A stretch of 64,000 bases of DNA from Alphaproteobacteria bacterium (GCA_030426905.1 JAUHXQ010000004.1:62001-126000), one strand, 5' to 3'; counted from the stretch's first letter, positions 27,367-37,188 are shown. A program made the numbers and translations. The notes: generated by a model from the letters alone, not told the origin.

Positions 27367-28800
27367 TTAAGTACAATAACCAAGAACTTTATATAGCGCA
27401 ATCGCTGATTTTGAATATTCTGCTAAGGATTCTATTTTTTCCATTTCTGATTCATAAACATCTTTTTCAGTTTCAAGTACTCTTGTGTAAGCTACAGTAG
27501 AACTGTTATACAAATCTTTTGACAGTTGGAGAGATTTGTTATTGTTTTCAACTAAATTTTTTAACTCTAAATAATTATTGTGATAGCTAATATATTTTAC
27601 AAAAGCTGATTCAATTTCTTCTAGAGCTTCTCTTATAGTTTGTTTGTAATGAAGAAAAGACTGTTCTTCTTGAGTAGTTCTAATATCAATATTTGCTTTG
27701 ATACGATTAAAATTTATTAGAGGAGTAATAGAGGAAGCTCCTACAGACCATATTAGCTGATCTGGTAGTAAGTTAGAGATTTTATATCCTACAGAAGTAG
27801 CTAATGTAATTTGAGGATATTGAGATGCAATTGCTGACTTAGTTAAAGATGTTGCTGCTATAAATTCTTCCTCAGCTTGAATTATATCAGGACGATTTCT
27901 TATAATATATAGGGGGGAGTTAGCGATTATCTGGGTGTTAATCGTAGGTACTGCTTTTTTTTCTTTCAAAAGACGTGTGAAATCACCAATTAAGACTCCA
28001 CATAAAGTTTCAATTCTATATTGAGCTTGTAATCTTTTGTAATTAAATTCATGGCTCATTGCTTTTGTGGTTAAATAAATCGCTCGAGCTCGCCTTACTT
28101 CAAAATCACTTTCTATGCCAGATTTTTGTCTGGATTTGATCATATTCAGTATATCTAGTTGAGATTTTACATTTTCCTCATTAATTTTGAGTAATTGTTG
28201 ATATTTACGATATTCTATATAATTTGCAGCTACATCTGCTATTAGCGTAATCAAAAAATGATTACGTCCGGCGATTGTAGCAAATAATTTATGCTGCTCT
28301 GCATCTCTTAGATTACGATTAACTCCAAAAAAATCTGGTTCCCAGCTTGCTTCTAGAGCTGCAGTAGATAGAGTAATAGCTTTTTTAGGAGAAAAAGTAG
28401 TTCCTGTTGTAGTAAAGTTTTTTTTCGCAACACTTGAGCTTTTAGTCATATTGATTTCAGGAGCAAGATTCGCATTTGCTTTGATAGCATTAGCTCTGGC
28501 TTCTTTAATCCTGAGTTGTGCGATTTGAAAATTGGGATTATTCCTAATAGCAATAATTATTAGATTGTTTAGGGTGCAGTCATGAAAATTTTTCCACCAC
28601 TCGGAACGATAATTGTTGTCTCTATAGTCGGCTTTTATTACCTTATTAGTTGACACTGTATGCCAGCGTGAATTTGTGTCTATGCTATAATTAGGATTAG
28701 GTCTTTTAGCGCATGAGCATAAGAATAAAATGACTACTATGTTCAGAAGTTTTATAGCCTTAGCCAACTGTTTCTTTAAAGTTAATTGCATAATGTGCAC
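27367..28800 (-). CDS. NodT-family outer membrane efflux lipoprotein
   Basis: A TolC-like channel component of tripartite efflux pumps. The N-terminus is a lipoprotein signal (VVILFLCSC-A, Cys near residue 30). Two outer-membrane-efflux repeats follow, with ARANAIKANANLAPEI in the first and TSLTKSAIASQYPQITL and ETEKDVYESEMEKIESL in the second. ALEASWEPDFFGVNR is a NodT hallmark. It is 477 aa. No membrane-fusion protein or RND pump gene is adjacent, so its partners must be encoded elsewhere. An ATG three codons in (MQLTLKK) is an alternative start. Confidence 0.88.
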   Translation of the reverse strand: MHIMQLTLKKQLAKAIKLLNIVVILFLCSCAKRPNPNYSIDTNSRWHTVSTNKVIKADYRDNNYRSEWWKNFHDCTLNNLIIIAIRNNPNFQIAQLRIKEARANAIKANANLAPEINMTKSSSVAKKNFTTTGTTFSPKKAITLSTAALEASWEPDFFGVNRNLRDAEQHKLFATIAGRNHFLITLIADVAANYIEYRKYQQLLKINEENVKSQLDILNMIKSRQKSGIESDFEVRRARAIYLTTKAMSHEFNYKRLQAQYRIETLCGVLIGDFTRLLKEKKAVPTINTQIIANSPLYIIRNRPDIIQAEEEFIAATSLTKSAIASQYPQITLATSVGYKISNLLPDQLIWSVGASSITPLINFNRIKANIDIRTTQEEQSFLHYKQTIREALEEIESAFVKYISYHNNYLELKNLVENNNKSLQLSKDLYNSSTVAYTRVLETEKDVYESEMEKIESLAEYSKSAIALYKVLGYCT

Positions 28801-28947
28801 CTAGGAGTAAAACGCCTGTAGAATAAATTGACACAATTGTTATGTAACAACACCACCATAACGATGGTATTTTACTAGAATGAGTTGTGATAGGGCAACT
28901 GTTTTTGATAAAAAAACAAATAATCTTAGTTTAATATACAAAATTAA

Positions 28948-29024
28948 TGGCGCGTCCGAGAGGATTCGAACCCCTAACCTCTTGATCCGTAGTCAAGTAC
29001 TCTATCCAGTTGAGCTACGGACGC
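28948..29024 (-). tRNA. tRNA-Arg (anticodon ACG)
   Basis: The reverse complement folds as a tRNA. The acceptor GCGTCCG pairs with CGGACGC, and the D-arm is GCTCAACTGGATAGAGT. The anticodon stem CTTGA/TCAAG encloses loop CTACGGA (anticodon ACG), and the T-arm contains GGTTCGAATCC. The 3' CCA is encoded in the genome. ACG-Arg reads CGT/CGC/CGA codons after A-to-I editing at position 34, and the editing enzyme TadA is encoded at 44 kb. It lies between serS and the efflux lipoprotein on the same strand. Confidence 0.97.
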
Positions 29025-29127
29025 TTTTATTTTTGTACCTGTTTTACTACAGTTTACACGTTGAAGCAACAATATAAGTAAGTGTTGTTGTAAGTATATT
29101 AGATTTTCTAAATATAAAATGAACAAG

Positions 29128-30396
29128 TTACAATACAGTTTGTCCCTCCATATATGGCTGTAGTATTGGTGGAATGCTTATTGTCCCATCTTCATTTTGA
29201 TAATTTTCGATTATTGCAACTATAGTTCTTCCGACTGCTAATGCTGAACCGTTCATAGTATAGATAAAGGTTGTTTCTTTTGTTCCTTTTTTTCTATATC
29301 TAGCCTTCATTCTTCTGCCTTGAAATTGATTAAATATTGAACAACTTGATATTTCTCTGTAGCAATTTTGTCCTGGAAGCCACACCTCTAAGTCTATAGT
29401 TTTTGCTGCAGAAAAGGTTGTATCTCCAGTGCATTTCAATATCTTTTGGTAAGGCAAATTAAGTCTTTTTAAAATTTCTTCAGCTGCGTTTGTTAAATTC
29501 TCGTATTCGGTTAAATAAAGCTCTTCAGTAGAGAGTGTAACAAGCTCTACTTTGCTAAATTGATGCAATCTAATCATACCTCTTGTGTCTTTGCCGGCGC
29601 TACCAGCTTCTGATCTAAAACATGGAGTAAATGCTGTGTATCTCAGTGGTAGTGCAGATTCGTCTAATATTTGATCTGCTACTAGATTAGTGAGAAAAAC
29701 TTCTGAGGTAGGGATAAGCCAATAACCGTTTTTAGTTTCAAAGGCATCGTCTCCAAATTTTGGTAGATTGCCAGTGCCATACATAGCATTTGCTCTCACC
29801 ATTACTGGGGGGGAAACTTCTTCAAAACCATACTCTTTTGTATGTATATCAAGCATGAAGCTTGCGAGAACTCTTTCAAGTTTTGCAAGATTTTTTTTTA
29901 AAGAAACGAATCTACTTCCTGATATTTTTACAGTTTGCGAAAAATCCATCAGGTTTAGTTGCTCTCCTAGTTCAAAATGATGTTTTGGAGGAAATGTAAA
30001 TTTTTTTGGCTCTCCCCATTTATCAATGACAATGTTATTATTTTCGTCGTTGCCTACTGGGATATCTTCGGCAACTAAATTGGGAATAGAGCTTAAAGTG
30101 TTTGTTAATTCCAATTCTATTTTTTGTTCTAGTACTTTAATTTTTTCTATATCCTGGTTGATTGTATGCATATTTTTTTTAGCATGTTCAAATTCCTTTG
30201 ATTTTTTGTCTTTGATTTGCCCAATAGACTTTGATCTCTCGTTTCTTTTCTTCTGAAGTTCTTGGAGTTGCGCAATTAGGTTTCTTCGTTTTTGGTCAAG
30301 GTCTAAAATATGCTCTATATTAATTTTTTCTCCTCTTTTTTCGATATTATCAACGAATTCTTGTGGGTGATTCTTTATCCAATTTAGATCGTGCAT
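29128..30396 (-). CDS. serS: Serine--tRNA ligase
   Basis: A class II aminoacyl-tRNA synthetase charging tRNA-Ser. The N-terminal coiled-coil arm (~25-105) binds the tRNA long variable arm. The class II motifs are visible: motif 2 FTPCFRSEAGSAGKDTRGMIRLHQF and motif 3 with SALAVGRTIVAIIENY. LIPTSEV and EISSCSIFNQFQ(G)RR are typical SerRS segments. I chose the ATG giving MHDLNWIKNHP, which starts one base after the tatC stop. An ATG four codons upstream is possible and would overlap tatC. Confidence 0.96.
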   Translation of the reverse strand: MHDLNWIKNHPQEFVDNIEKRGEKINIEHILDLDQKRRNLIAQLQELQKKRNERSKSIGQIKDKKSKEFEHAKKNMHTINQDIEKIKVLEQKIELELTNTLSSIPNLVAEDIPVGNDENNNIVIDKWGEPKKFTFPPKHHFELGEQLNLMDFSQTVKISGSRFVSLKKNLAKLERVLASFMLDIHTKEYGFEEVSPPVMVRANAMYGTGNLPKFGDDAFETKNGYWLIPTSEVFLTNLVADQILDESALPLRYTAFTPCFRSEAGSAGKDTRGMIRLHQFSKVELVTLSTEELYLTEYENLTNAAEEILKRLNLPYQKILKCTGDTTFSAAKTIDLEVWLPGQNCYREISSCSIFNQFQGRRMKARYRKKGTKETTFIYTMNGSALAVGRTIVAIIENYQNEDGTISIPPILQPYMEGQTVL

Positions 30397-30397
30397 T

Positions 30398-31144
30398 TTA
30401 CTTAACATTCTGTTTTTTTAGAAATATACATCCAAGAATTGAAATTTCATATAAAAAAATCATGATTGTTGCAAGAATTATTTGGCTAAAAACATCAGGA
30501 GGGGTAATAATTGCTGCTATGATAAATATTATTATAATAACCATTCTTCTCTTTGCTCTTAGAGATTTTATGGTGATTACATTGAGTTGATGAAGTAGAG
30601 TTATAATTACAGGTAATTGAAAAGCAATGCCAAAAGCAAGCATTATTTGCATCGATAGGCTAAGATATTCGCTGATACGTGCTTCTAATTTTACTGGTAA
30701 ATTATTGCTAGGAATTCCAGTCTCAAAGCTAAGAAAAAATTGCCAGGCTGCAGGAAAGATAAAATAATATGCAATACATATACCACAGATAAATAATACT
30801 GGGGTTACAAAAAGATAAGGCAATAAGATTAATTTTTCACTTTTGTATAAAGCGGGTGATACAAAAATGTATGTTTGAATCAGAAAAAAGGGAAATGTGC
30901 AAAAGAGTGCAGAATAGAATGAAAGCTTGACATAGCTAAAAAATGCTTCTGCTAAACTAGTGTAGATAATACTACCTTGTTTCCCTTCTTGGTAATAATG
31001 CTTAGCAAGGGGGGTGAGTAGAAATTGATAGATTTCTTTTGAGTAGATATAGCTAACAGCAAAGCTAATCATAAATATGATAAATATATAAAAAAAGCGT
31101 TTACGTAACTCTATAAAATGTTCCTTAAGGGTGCTGGTTTCCAT
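30398..31144 (-). CDS. tatC: Twin-arginine translocase subunit TatC
   Basis: TatC is the receptor for folded proteins carrying twin-arginine signals. It has six predicted transmembrane helices, with the N-terminal LKEHFIELRKRFFY just before the first (conserved E-L-R-x-R). FPFFLIQTYIFVSPALYKSEK lies in the first periplasmic/cytoplasmic loop region, and FGIAFQLPVIITLL in helix 4. It is 248 aa. tatA and tatB are not in the window. serS follows immediately, an arrangement known in alphaproteobacteria. Confidence 0.93.
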   Translation of the reverse strand: METSTLKEHFIELRKRFFYIFIIFMISFAVSYIYSKEIYQFLLTPLAKHYYQEGKQGSIIYTSLAEAFFSYVKLSFYSALFCTFPFFLIQTYIFVSPALYKSEKLILLPYLFVTPVLFICGICIAYYFIFPAAWQFFLSFETGIPSNNLPVKLEARISEYLSLSMQIMLAFGIAFQLPVIITLLHQLNVITIKSLRAKRRMVIIIIFIIAAIITPPDVFSQIILATIMIFLYEISILGCIFLKKQNVK

Positions 31145-31215
31145 TTTTATACGTATATTATTAAAAGTTTTTTAATAATAATAGTCATATAATTGAAATA
31201 AATACAGTAGTTATT

Positions 31216-31512
31216 ATGTCGGGAGAAGATTACTCAAAATCATCTTTGTGGACAGCATTACCTAGTATGAGTTTCAATTTGCAAAGCGAGATTGTAGAGG
31301 GTTCTACTAGCAAGGGAGTTTTAATGATAATATTTCCTAATGCTGAAGCTATGTTTAGTTGGTATGGAGGGCTGATGGGTAAAGGCCTTGCAAAACTTGC
31401 AATATTTAACTTGATTAAAGCTAAAGGACTCGAGGGTCCAGGTAGAATACCTTCTCCGGTAGGTATGCCTAATATACCTGGATTTATTAGGGGTAGTGGC
31501 AAAGATCGATAA
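31216..31512 (+). CDS. Hypothetical small protein (98 aa)
   Basis: I recognise no family. The ORF starts MSGEDYSKSSLWTALPSM and has a mildly hydrophobic middle (MIIFPNAEAMFSWYGGLMGKGLAKLAIFNL). Its end is Gly/Pro-rich (PSPVGMPNIPGFIRGSG). No signal peptide is evident and the ribosome-binding site is weak. An ORF of 90 codons lies antisense over nearly the same bases; I prefer the plus strand because its composition is more protein-like and it reads toward rseP. It sits between divergent tatC and rseP. Confidence 0.5.
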   Translation: MSGEDYSKSSLWTALPSMSFNLQSEIVEGSTSKGVLMIIFPNAEAMFSWYGGLMGKGLAKLAIFNLIKAKGLEGPGRIPSPVGMPNIPGFIRGSGKDR

Positions 31513-31613
31513 AAATCATCTTTAAATCATATCGTAGAGTTCTTTGTAAGAAAATTTCTTGTAACCTTGTTATATATATATTAGTTTAAATTATCACCAA
31601 TACAAAATTGATT

Positions 31614-32711
31614 ATGTGGGTAATTGAAAGTTTATATATAATATTTGCAGTAATAGCTGTTTTAACTGTAATTGTTTTTATTCATGAGTTAGGACATTAT
31701 TCTGTTGCAAAACTTTCGGGTGTAAAGGTAACAGATTTTTCTATAGGATTTGGCCCTAAAATTGCCTCTATTCGAGATAGGTCTGGTACTGAATGGAAAA
31801 TTTGTTGGATTCTTTTAGGGGGGTACATTAAGCTTTTTGGTGATGTAGATCCAACTAGTACGAAATCAAAAAATATCGATAAAATGTCTGCGGAAGAAAA
31901 AAAATATGCTTTTGCAACTCAAAGCCTGTGGATTAAATCAGCTGTAGTGGTTGCAGGTCCTCTTGCTAATTTTTTGCTTGCCATTATTATTTTTGCTAGC
32001 TTTTTTTATATTTTTGGGCAAGCAGTTTCTGGTACTAAAATTGCAGCTATAGAGAAAGATAGTGTAGCTTGGAAATCTGGTTTGTTACCTGGTGATCAAA
32101 TTCTTACGATAGATGATGACCAAATGAAAAATTTTAGCGATATACAAAGGTATGTTTTAACACATCCTGGTATTGAATTAGAGTTTAAGATTAAGAGGAA
32201 TGGTCAAGTTTTTATCAAAAAAATTACTCCAAAAATTATTGAGACCACTGATAGGTTTAATAATAAAGTAGTTATTGGTAAGATTGGGATTTCGCCTTCT
32301 CCTTTGGAGTATAAGAAACACAATGTTTTCACTGCTTTAGGCACTGCGGTTGTTGAGACAATCAAAATTTCTGATCTTACTTTAAAAGCTTTAGGACAAA
32401 TAATTTCTGGGACTAGAGATACTAGAGATGTTGGTAGCATAATAAAGATTACTAAATACACTGCTCAATCAGTAAAACAAGGCTTGATCACGACTTTATA
32501 TTTTATAGCTCTGCTATCTGTTAACTTAGGATTGATTAATCTTTTTCCTATACCACCGTTAGATGGAGGCCATTTGTTTTTTTATGCTGTGGAAGCGATT
32601 TTTGGAGAAAAAATATGTACATATGCAAGAAAATATGCAATTAAAATAGGGTTTGCTTTTTTAATAGCACTTATGGCATTTGCGGTGGTAAATGATATTA
32701 TTCATTTTTAA
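31614..32711 (+). CDS. rseP: RIP metalloprotease RseP (site-2 protease)
   Basis: An intramembrane zinc protease that cuts anti-sigma factors and signal-peptide remnants. The zinc motif HELGH is at residues 24-28 inside the first transmembrane helix. A PDZ domain lies around 115-200 (AWKSGLLPGDQILTIDD). The second active-site motif NLFPIPPLDGGH is near the C-terminus. I start at the ATG giving MWVIESLYII; a TTG two codons upstream is the only alternative. It heads the envelope operon, with bamA 16 nt downstream, as in most Proteobacteria. Confidence 0.95.
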   Translation: MWVIESLYIIFAVIAVLTVIVFIHELGHYSVAKLSGVKVTDFSIGFGPKIASIRDRSGTEWKICWILLGGYIKLFGDVDPTSTKSKNIDKMSAEEKKYAFATQSLWIKSAVVVAGPLANFLLAIIIFASFFYIFGQAVSGTKIAAIEKDSVAWKSGLLPGDQILTIDDDQMKNFSDIQRYVLTHPGIELEFKIKRNGQVFIKKITPKIIETTDRFNNKVVIGKIGISPSPLEYKKHNVFTALGTAVVETIKISDLTLKALGQIISGTRDTRDVGSIIKITKYTAQSVKQGLITTLYFIALLSVNLGLINLFPIPPLDGGHLFFYAVEAIFGEKICTYARKYAIKIGFAFLIALMAFAVVNDIIHF

Positions 32712-32727
32712 TAACGGATAAGAGGTT

Positions 32728-35052
32728 ATGAATAGGGTTATATTTCTTTGCTTAACAATTCTTTTTTTTATAAAATTTTCTTCAGCAGAGGAAATGATGG
32801 ATACTGCGAACGATAATCTTATAAGAAAAATAGAAATTTCTGGAAATAAAAGAACTGAAAGTACTACTATAATATCATATTTAGGTATGAAGGTAGGTAA
32901 CGTTTATACTAGAGAAAAAGCAAGTGAATCAGTTAAAAATCTATATGCTACTGAGTTTTTTTCGGAAATAAAAATTAATTTTAGAAATAATATTCTTTAT
33001 GTTAAAGTTGAAGAAAATCCACTGGTGAACCATATTGAGATCACAGGAGGTGATGCGATAAAGGCTGACATACTAAAGTCTGAATTATCTCTAAGATCAA
33101 GGTCTTTTTTTTCTAAAGCTAAATTACAGCGTGATGTTAACAGGATAACTGAAATTTATAATAAAACAGGAAGATTTGCAGCTTCTGTTAAACCTAAAAT
33201 AGCAAAATTACCACAAAATAGAGTAGATGTATTATTTGAAATAAAAGAAGGGAAAAAAGCAAAAATTAAAAAGATTTACTTTGTCGGTAATAAACGTTTT
33301 TCTAATAACACATTAAAAAATGTCATTAATTCTAAAGAAGATAAGATTTATAACATTTTTAGAACGAATCACTATGACCCAGACATTGTAGATTATGATA
33401 AGATTCTTTTGACAAGATTTTACCATAACCATGGTTATGCTAACTTCAAAGTTATATCAGCTACTGCTGATATTGTGCCTTCTGAAAATGGTTTTTATAT
33501 TACTTTTTCTATTGAAGAGGGACAGAGATTTAATTTTGGTAAAGTTGAGATAAATAACAATATTTCGACTATTGATATCAAAAGCATTGAAAAATTAATT
33601 ACTGTGAAAAAAGGGGAGTTATTCAAGGCTAAGACAGTAGAAAATAATGTTAATGAAATTATAAAATATTTGTCAAATAAAGGTTTTCCTTTTGTTAAAG
33701 TGACTTCAGACTACGATATAGATAATGAAAATAAAGTGGTAAATATTGTTTTTGCAATTTCTAAATCTCCTAAAATTTACATAGGTAAAATAAAAATATC
33801 TGGCAATAGTAAAACGTATGATTATGTAATTAGAAGAGAAATGCGAGTAGCAGAGGGTGACCCGTATAATTCATTCCTTATCAAAAGGTCAGAACAAAGG
33901 ATTAGAAATTTAGATTTTTTTGATAAAGTTAATATTACAGCTGAGAAAACTGCGCAACCTGATGTAGTAGATTTAAATATATCTGTTGCAGAAAAATCTA
34001 CAGCAACATTACAGTTATCTGCTGGATACTCCAATACAGAAGGTATTTTAGGAATGATCAATTTTACTGAAAAGAACCTTCTTGGTAAAGGACAGAATTT
34101 GTCATTAGGTTACAAAAAAACATATTCAACTTTTGCTGCAAATTTAGGATTTGTAGAACCTGCTTTTATGGGCAGTGATATAGATGCTGGTTTCTCTGCG
34201 TCTGTTAGCACAGAAGATAACAGGAATACTAAATTTGGTCAGGATGCTAATTCTTTACCTTATAATTCAAGACATTATTCTAGTTCTGTTTTTATAGCAT
34301 ATGAAATTACTGATCGTCTTACTCATCAAGTTATATACACTGTAGCTAGTACCACAATAAAAAATGTAGGCGCTGATTCTCCTATTATTATGCAAGAGCA
34401 AGAAGGTAGAAATGTAATTTCAGCTATAGGGCATAAACTAACTTATGATAGGACAGATAGTAGAATCAAACCTACTACTGGTTATATAGGCGTTCTAAAT
34501 CAGTCTATAGCTGGTTTAGGAGGAGATTCTAAATATTTTCGTAATATATTAGAAGGCAATTATTACTACCCGATTACTGAAGATGTTATTTTTAAATTAG
34601 GAGCTGAAACAGGTCATATACAAAATTTAGGTCGTGCTGTTAGAATTAATGAAAATTTTCATTTAGGAGATCAATCATTGCGGGGATTTGAATATGCTGG
34701 TTTAGGGCCTCGTGATAAAAAATTTCCTTCTAGAGGATCTTTAGGCGGTACTACTTACTATAAAGGAACTGCAGAAGTATCTTTCCCTATACCTATGGTG
34801 CCCAAGGATTTAGATATTTCTGGCTCTGTATTTACTGATATAGGTAATACTTTCAATATTGATTTGCCTAAAGATACAAAATACACTAAAAATGATTTTT
34901 ATAATAGTAAATCACCTAGGGTTTCTGTAGGAGCTGGTTTAACCTGGATTACCAATGTCGGTCCTCTACGATTAGATATAGCGGAAGCGGTCAAAAAGGA
35001 AACTTTTGATCGTACTAAATTTGTGTTATTCTCAATGTCTACTGCGCTCTAG
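32728..35052 (+). CDS. bamA: Outer membrane protein assembly factor BamA
   Basis: BamA inserts beta-barrel proteins into the outer membrane. It has a signal peptide (~1-20, ending FSSA-EE), five POTRA domains (~25-420), and a 16-strand Omp85 barrel (~425-774). The POTRA boundaries show as IRKIEISGNKRTESTTI, NHIEITGGDAI, IKKIYFVGNKRFS, FGKVEINNN and IGKIKISGNSKT. The barrel has the Omp85 SLRGFEYAGLGP (the conserved VRGF-type motif) and a C-terminal FSMSTAL. A good AAGAGG ribosome-binding site precedes it. Its 774 aa are normal. Confidence 0.97.
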   Translation: MNRVIFLCLTILFFIKFSSAEEMMDTANDNLIRKIEISGNKRTESTTIISYLGMKVGNVYTREKASESVKNLYATEFFSEIKINFRNNILYVKVEENPLVNHIEITGGDAIKADILKSELSLRSRSFFSKAKLQRDVNRITEIYNKTGRFAASVKPKIAKLPQNRVDVLFEIKEGKKAKIKKIYFVGNKRFSNNTLKNVINSKEDKIYNIFRTNHYDPDIVDYDKILLTRFYHNHGYANFKVISATADIVPSENGFYITFSIEEGQRFNFGKVEINNNISTIDIKSIEKLITVKKGELFKAKTVENNVNEIIKYLSNKGFPFVKVTSDYDIDNENKVVNIVFAISKSPKIYIGKIKISGNSKTYDYVIRREMRVAEGDPYNSFLIKRSEQRIRNLDFFDKVNITAEKTAQPDVVDLNISVAEKSTATLQLSAGYSNTEGILGMINFTEKNLLGKGQNLSLGYKKTYSTFAANLGFVEPAFMGSDIDAGFSASVSTEDNRNTKFGQDANSLPYNSRHYSSSVFIAYEITDRLTHQVIYTVASTTIKNVGADSPIIMQEQEGRNVISAIGHKLTYDRTDSRIKPTTGYIGVLNQSIAGLGGDSKYFRNILEGNYYYPITEDVIFKLGAETGHIQNLGRAVRINENFHLGDQSLRGFEYAGLGPRDKKFPSRGSLGGTTYYKGTAEVSFPIPMVPKDLDISGSVFTDIGNTFNIDLPKDTKYTKNDFYNSKSPRVSVGAGLTWITNVGPLRLDIAEAVKKETFDRTKFVLFSMSTAL

Positions 35053-35067
35053 GTAGTAGCATTAGTA

Positions 35068-35625
35068 ATGTTAATGAGAGTTTATATTAAATTTGTTACA
35101 AAAATTTTATTAGTATATTGTCACCTTTTTCTTGCTGGTATGGTTTTTGCTGAAGGTGATAAACTACAATATGTCGTTATAGACTTTGATAAAGTTATTA
35201 CACAATCGGATGCATATAAAAATTTTAAAATCTTATGGGATAGAGAGAATAATAAATACCAAAAAGAGATAGAATTTTATGAGTTGCAGATTGTTGAGCT
35301 TGATAAACAGATAAGTGCAAATCAGGAAACTTTAAATCATGAAGTTCTAACTAATCTTAAAAAACAATTGAGTAATAATGAAATAAAGGTACAAAAACTC
35401 ATTCAAAAAAGAAAAATATATTTAGATGAAATTTTTGCAGATGCCATTGAACAATTACGAATCGTAATTATTAAAATTATAAGAAAATATTCAGAAAGAA
35501 ATAACCTAAAATTAGTTATACCTAAATCTTATACTATTTACATTGATAAAAATATTGATATAACTGATAAAATACTACACAGCTTGAACCAAGAATTGAC
35601 AAAGATAAATACTAAACTAAGGTGA
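35068..35625 (+). CDS. skp: OmpH/Skp family periplasmic chaperone
   Basis: This 185 aa protein has a signal peptide (~1-29, LLVYCHLFLAGMVFA). An OmpH-like body follows: YVVIDFDKVITQSDAYKNF as the beta strand and start of helix, then two long coiled-coil tentacles (~50-130), then the closing strand KLVIPKSYTIYIDKNIDIT. Skp trimers hold unfolded outer-membrane proteins in the periplasm for BamA, whose gene is 15 nt upstream. Sequence identity to model Skp is low; the call rests on architecture and position between bamA and lpxD. Confidence 0.85.
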   Translation: MLMRVYIKFVTKILLVYCHLFLAGMVFAEGDKLQYVVIDFDKVITQSDAYKNFKILWDRENNKYQKEIEFYELQIVELDKQISANQETLNHEVLTNLKKQLSNNEIKVQKLIQKRKIYLDEIFADAIEQLRIVIIKIIRKYSERNNLKLVIPKSYTIYIDKNIDITDKILHSLNQELTKINTKLR

Positions 35626-35629
35626 CCTA

Positions 35630-36697
35630 ATGCCGGGCAATAAGTACCAAGAGAGAAGATTTTTTGATAATCTAGGTCCATTTTCTTTGAAGCAAATAGC
35701 TAATCATATCAATGCTTCAGTGTATCAAAATTCTCAAAAGTTGACTGATAGTCAGCTTAAAAATATAGAAAATGAGATTTTTATTGAGAATATTACTACT
35801 TTAAAAAAAGCTAGTGATAGAGATATAAGTTTTATTGCTCATAGCAAATATGTTGATGAGTTTTTTAATACAAAAGCCAAAGCTTGTATTGCTAATGAAA
35901 AACTAGCTTTGCGTGCTCCTCAAAATATTTTTGTCTTAGTAGCAGATAGTCCAAAATTAGCTTATGCACAAATTCTTAGGTTATTTTATAGCTCTGATGA
36001 AAAAAATAACAAATTTCATACAGGTTCTTACTATCTAGATCCTTCTAGTAAATTAGGCAAAGATGTAAAAATAGGATACGGTAGTTATATTGGTAAGAAT
36101 GTAGTTATCGGAGACAATGTCCAGATACACCCTAACACATATATCGGGGATAAGGTAATTATTGGTGATAATAGTATAATATATAATTCAGTGTCAATTA
36201 TTAATGCTATCATAGGCGAAGAAGTAACTATACATTCTGGTGTTAGAATAGGGCAGGATGGTTTTGGTTATGTTACAGAAAAGGGGATTCATAATAAAGT
36301 TCTCCAAATAGGCAGAGTCATCATTGGTGATCAAGTAGAAATAGGCGCAAATTCTACTATAGATCGTGGTTCTTTAGGAGATACTGTAATAGGTGACATG
36401 TGTAAACTTGATAATTTAGTACAAATAGGTCATAATGTGATTCTAGGTAAGGGATGTATTGTAGTAGCACAGGTTGGTATCTCTGGGAGTACTATAGTTG
36501 GAGACTATGCTGTACTTGGTGGTCAGGTAGGAATAGCAGATAATCTACATATAGGAGATTTTGTGCAAATAGCAGCTAAATCTGGAGTAATGAAAGACGT
36601 TAGTGCCAAAGAGATTGTTGCTGGATCTCCTGCTCAACCAATCAAGAAATTTTGGAAACAAACAGCAATATTACAAAAACTTAGTAATAGGAGTTAG
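35630..36697 (+). CDS. lpxD: UDP-3-O-acylglucosamine N-acyltransferase
   Basis: LpxD adds the second acyl chain in lipid A synthesis. An N-terminal uridine-binding domain (~15-125) precedes a left-handed beta-helix of hexapeptide repeats (~135-320: IGYGSYIGKNVVIGDNVQIH). The catalytic region contains HSGVRIGQDGFGY and LVQIGHNVILGKGCIVVAQ with its conserved His. It is 355 aa. It lies 4 nt after skp and 2 nt before fabZ, the standard order. Confidence 0.96.
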   Translation: MPGNKYQERRFFDNLGPFSLKQIANHINASVYQNSQKLTDSQLKNIENEIFIENITTLKKASDRDISFIAHSKYVDEFFNTKAKACIANEKLALRAPQNIFVLVADSPKLAYAQILRLFYSSDEKNNKFHTGSYYLDPSSKLGKDVKIGYGSYIGKNVVIGDNVQIHPNTYIGDKVIIGDNSIIYNSVSIINAIIGEEVTIHSGVRIGQDGFGYVTEKGIHNKVLQIGRVIIGDQVEIGANSTIDRGSLGDTVIGDMCKLDNLVQIGHNVILGKGCIVVAQVGISGSTIVGDYAVLGGQVGIADNLHIGDFVQIAAKSGVMKDVSAKEIVAGSPAQPIKKFWKQTAILQKLSNRS

Positions 36698-36699
36698 TA

Positions 36700-37188
36700 A
36701 TGATAGATAATGTTATAGAAAATTCAGAGCAAGAAGAGGAGCTACTTATAGATATCCATGATATCATGAAATTCTTGCCGCATCGATTTCCTTTTCTGCT
36801 AGTAGATAAAGTGGTATATAAGAAAAACAGTAACTCTGCGGTGGGAGTTAAAAATGTTACAGTAAATGAGTTTTTCTTTTTAGGTCATTTTCCTAAGAAA
36901 CCAATTATGCCTGGAGTATTAATACTTGAATCTTTAGCTCAAACAGCTGGTATTTTGGTTTGTAAGGCGCGAAATTTAGATGCCAATGACAGACGCATGG
37001 TATATTTTTCTTCTATTGAAGGTGCAAAATTCAGAAAAATAGTTCTTCCGGGAGATCAGTTGATACTTGAAACTAGGATATTAAAATCAAAGTTAAATTT
37101 TTGGAAAATTAACGGTATTGCGAAGGTGAATAATAATATTGTTGCTGAAGCAACTTTTTCAGCATTATTAGAAGAGAATAATGACTAA
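36700..37188 (+). CDS. fabZ: 3-hydroxyacyl-ACP dehydratase FabZ
   Basis: FabZ dehydrates 3-hydroxyacyl-ACP in fatty acid synthesis, competing with LpxA and LpxD for the same substrate. The hot-dog fold signature is FLPHRFPFLLVDKV, then the catalytic His in FLGHFPKKPIMPGV and Glu in LILESLAQTAG. It is 162 aa, with an N-terminal acidic extension of about 15 residues. It overlaps lpxA by 8 nt. Confidence 0.96.
   Translation: MIDNVIENSEQEEELLIDIHDIMKFLPHRFPFLLVDKVVYKKNSNSAVGVKNVTVNEFFFLGHFPKKPIMPGVLILESLAQTAGILVCKARNLDANDRRMVYFSSIEGAKFRKIVLPGDQLILETRILKSKLNFWKINGIAKVNNNIVAEATFSALLEENND

Noticed and set aside
28880-29077. 65-codon plus-strand ORF containing ERIRTPNLLIRSQVLYPVEL
   Set aside because: It is the classic spurious translation of the strand opposite a tRNA gene; tRNA-Arg(ACG) occupies 28948-29024 on the minus strand.
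31230-31502. 90-codon minus-strand ORF upstream of rseP
   Set aside because: Antisense to the 98-codon plus ORF, with the Pro/Leu/Ile-rich composition usual for shadow frames.
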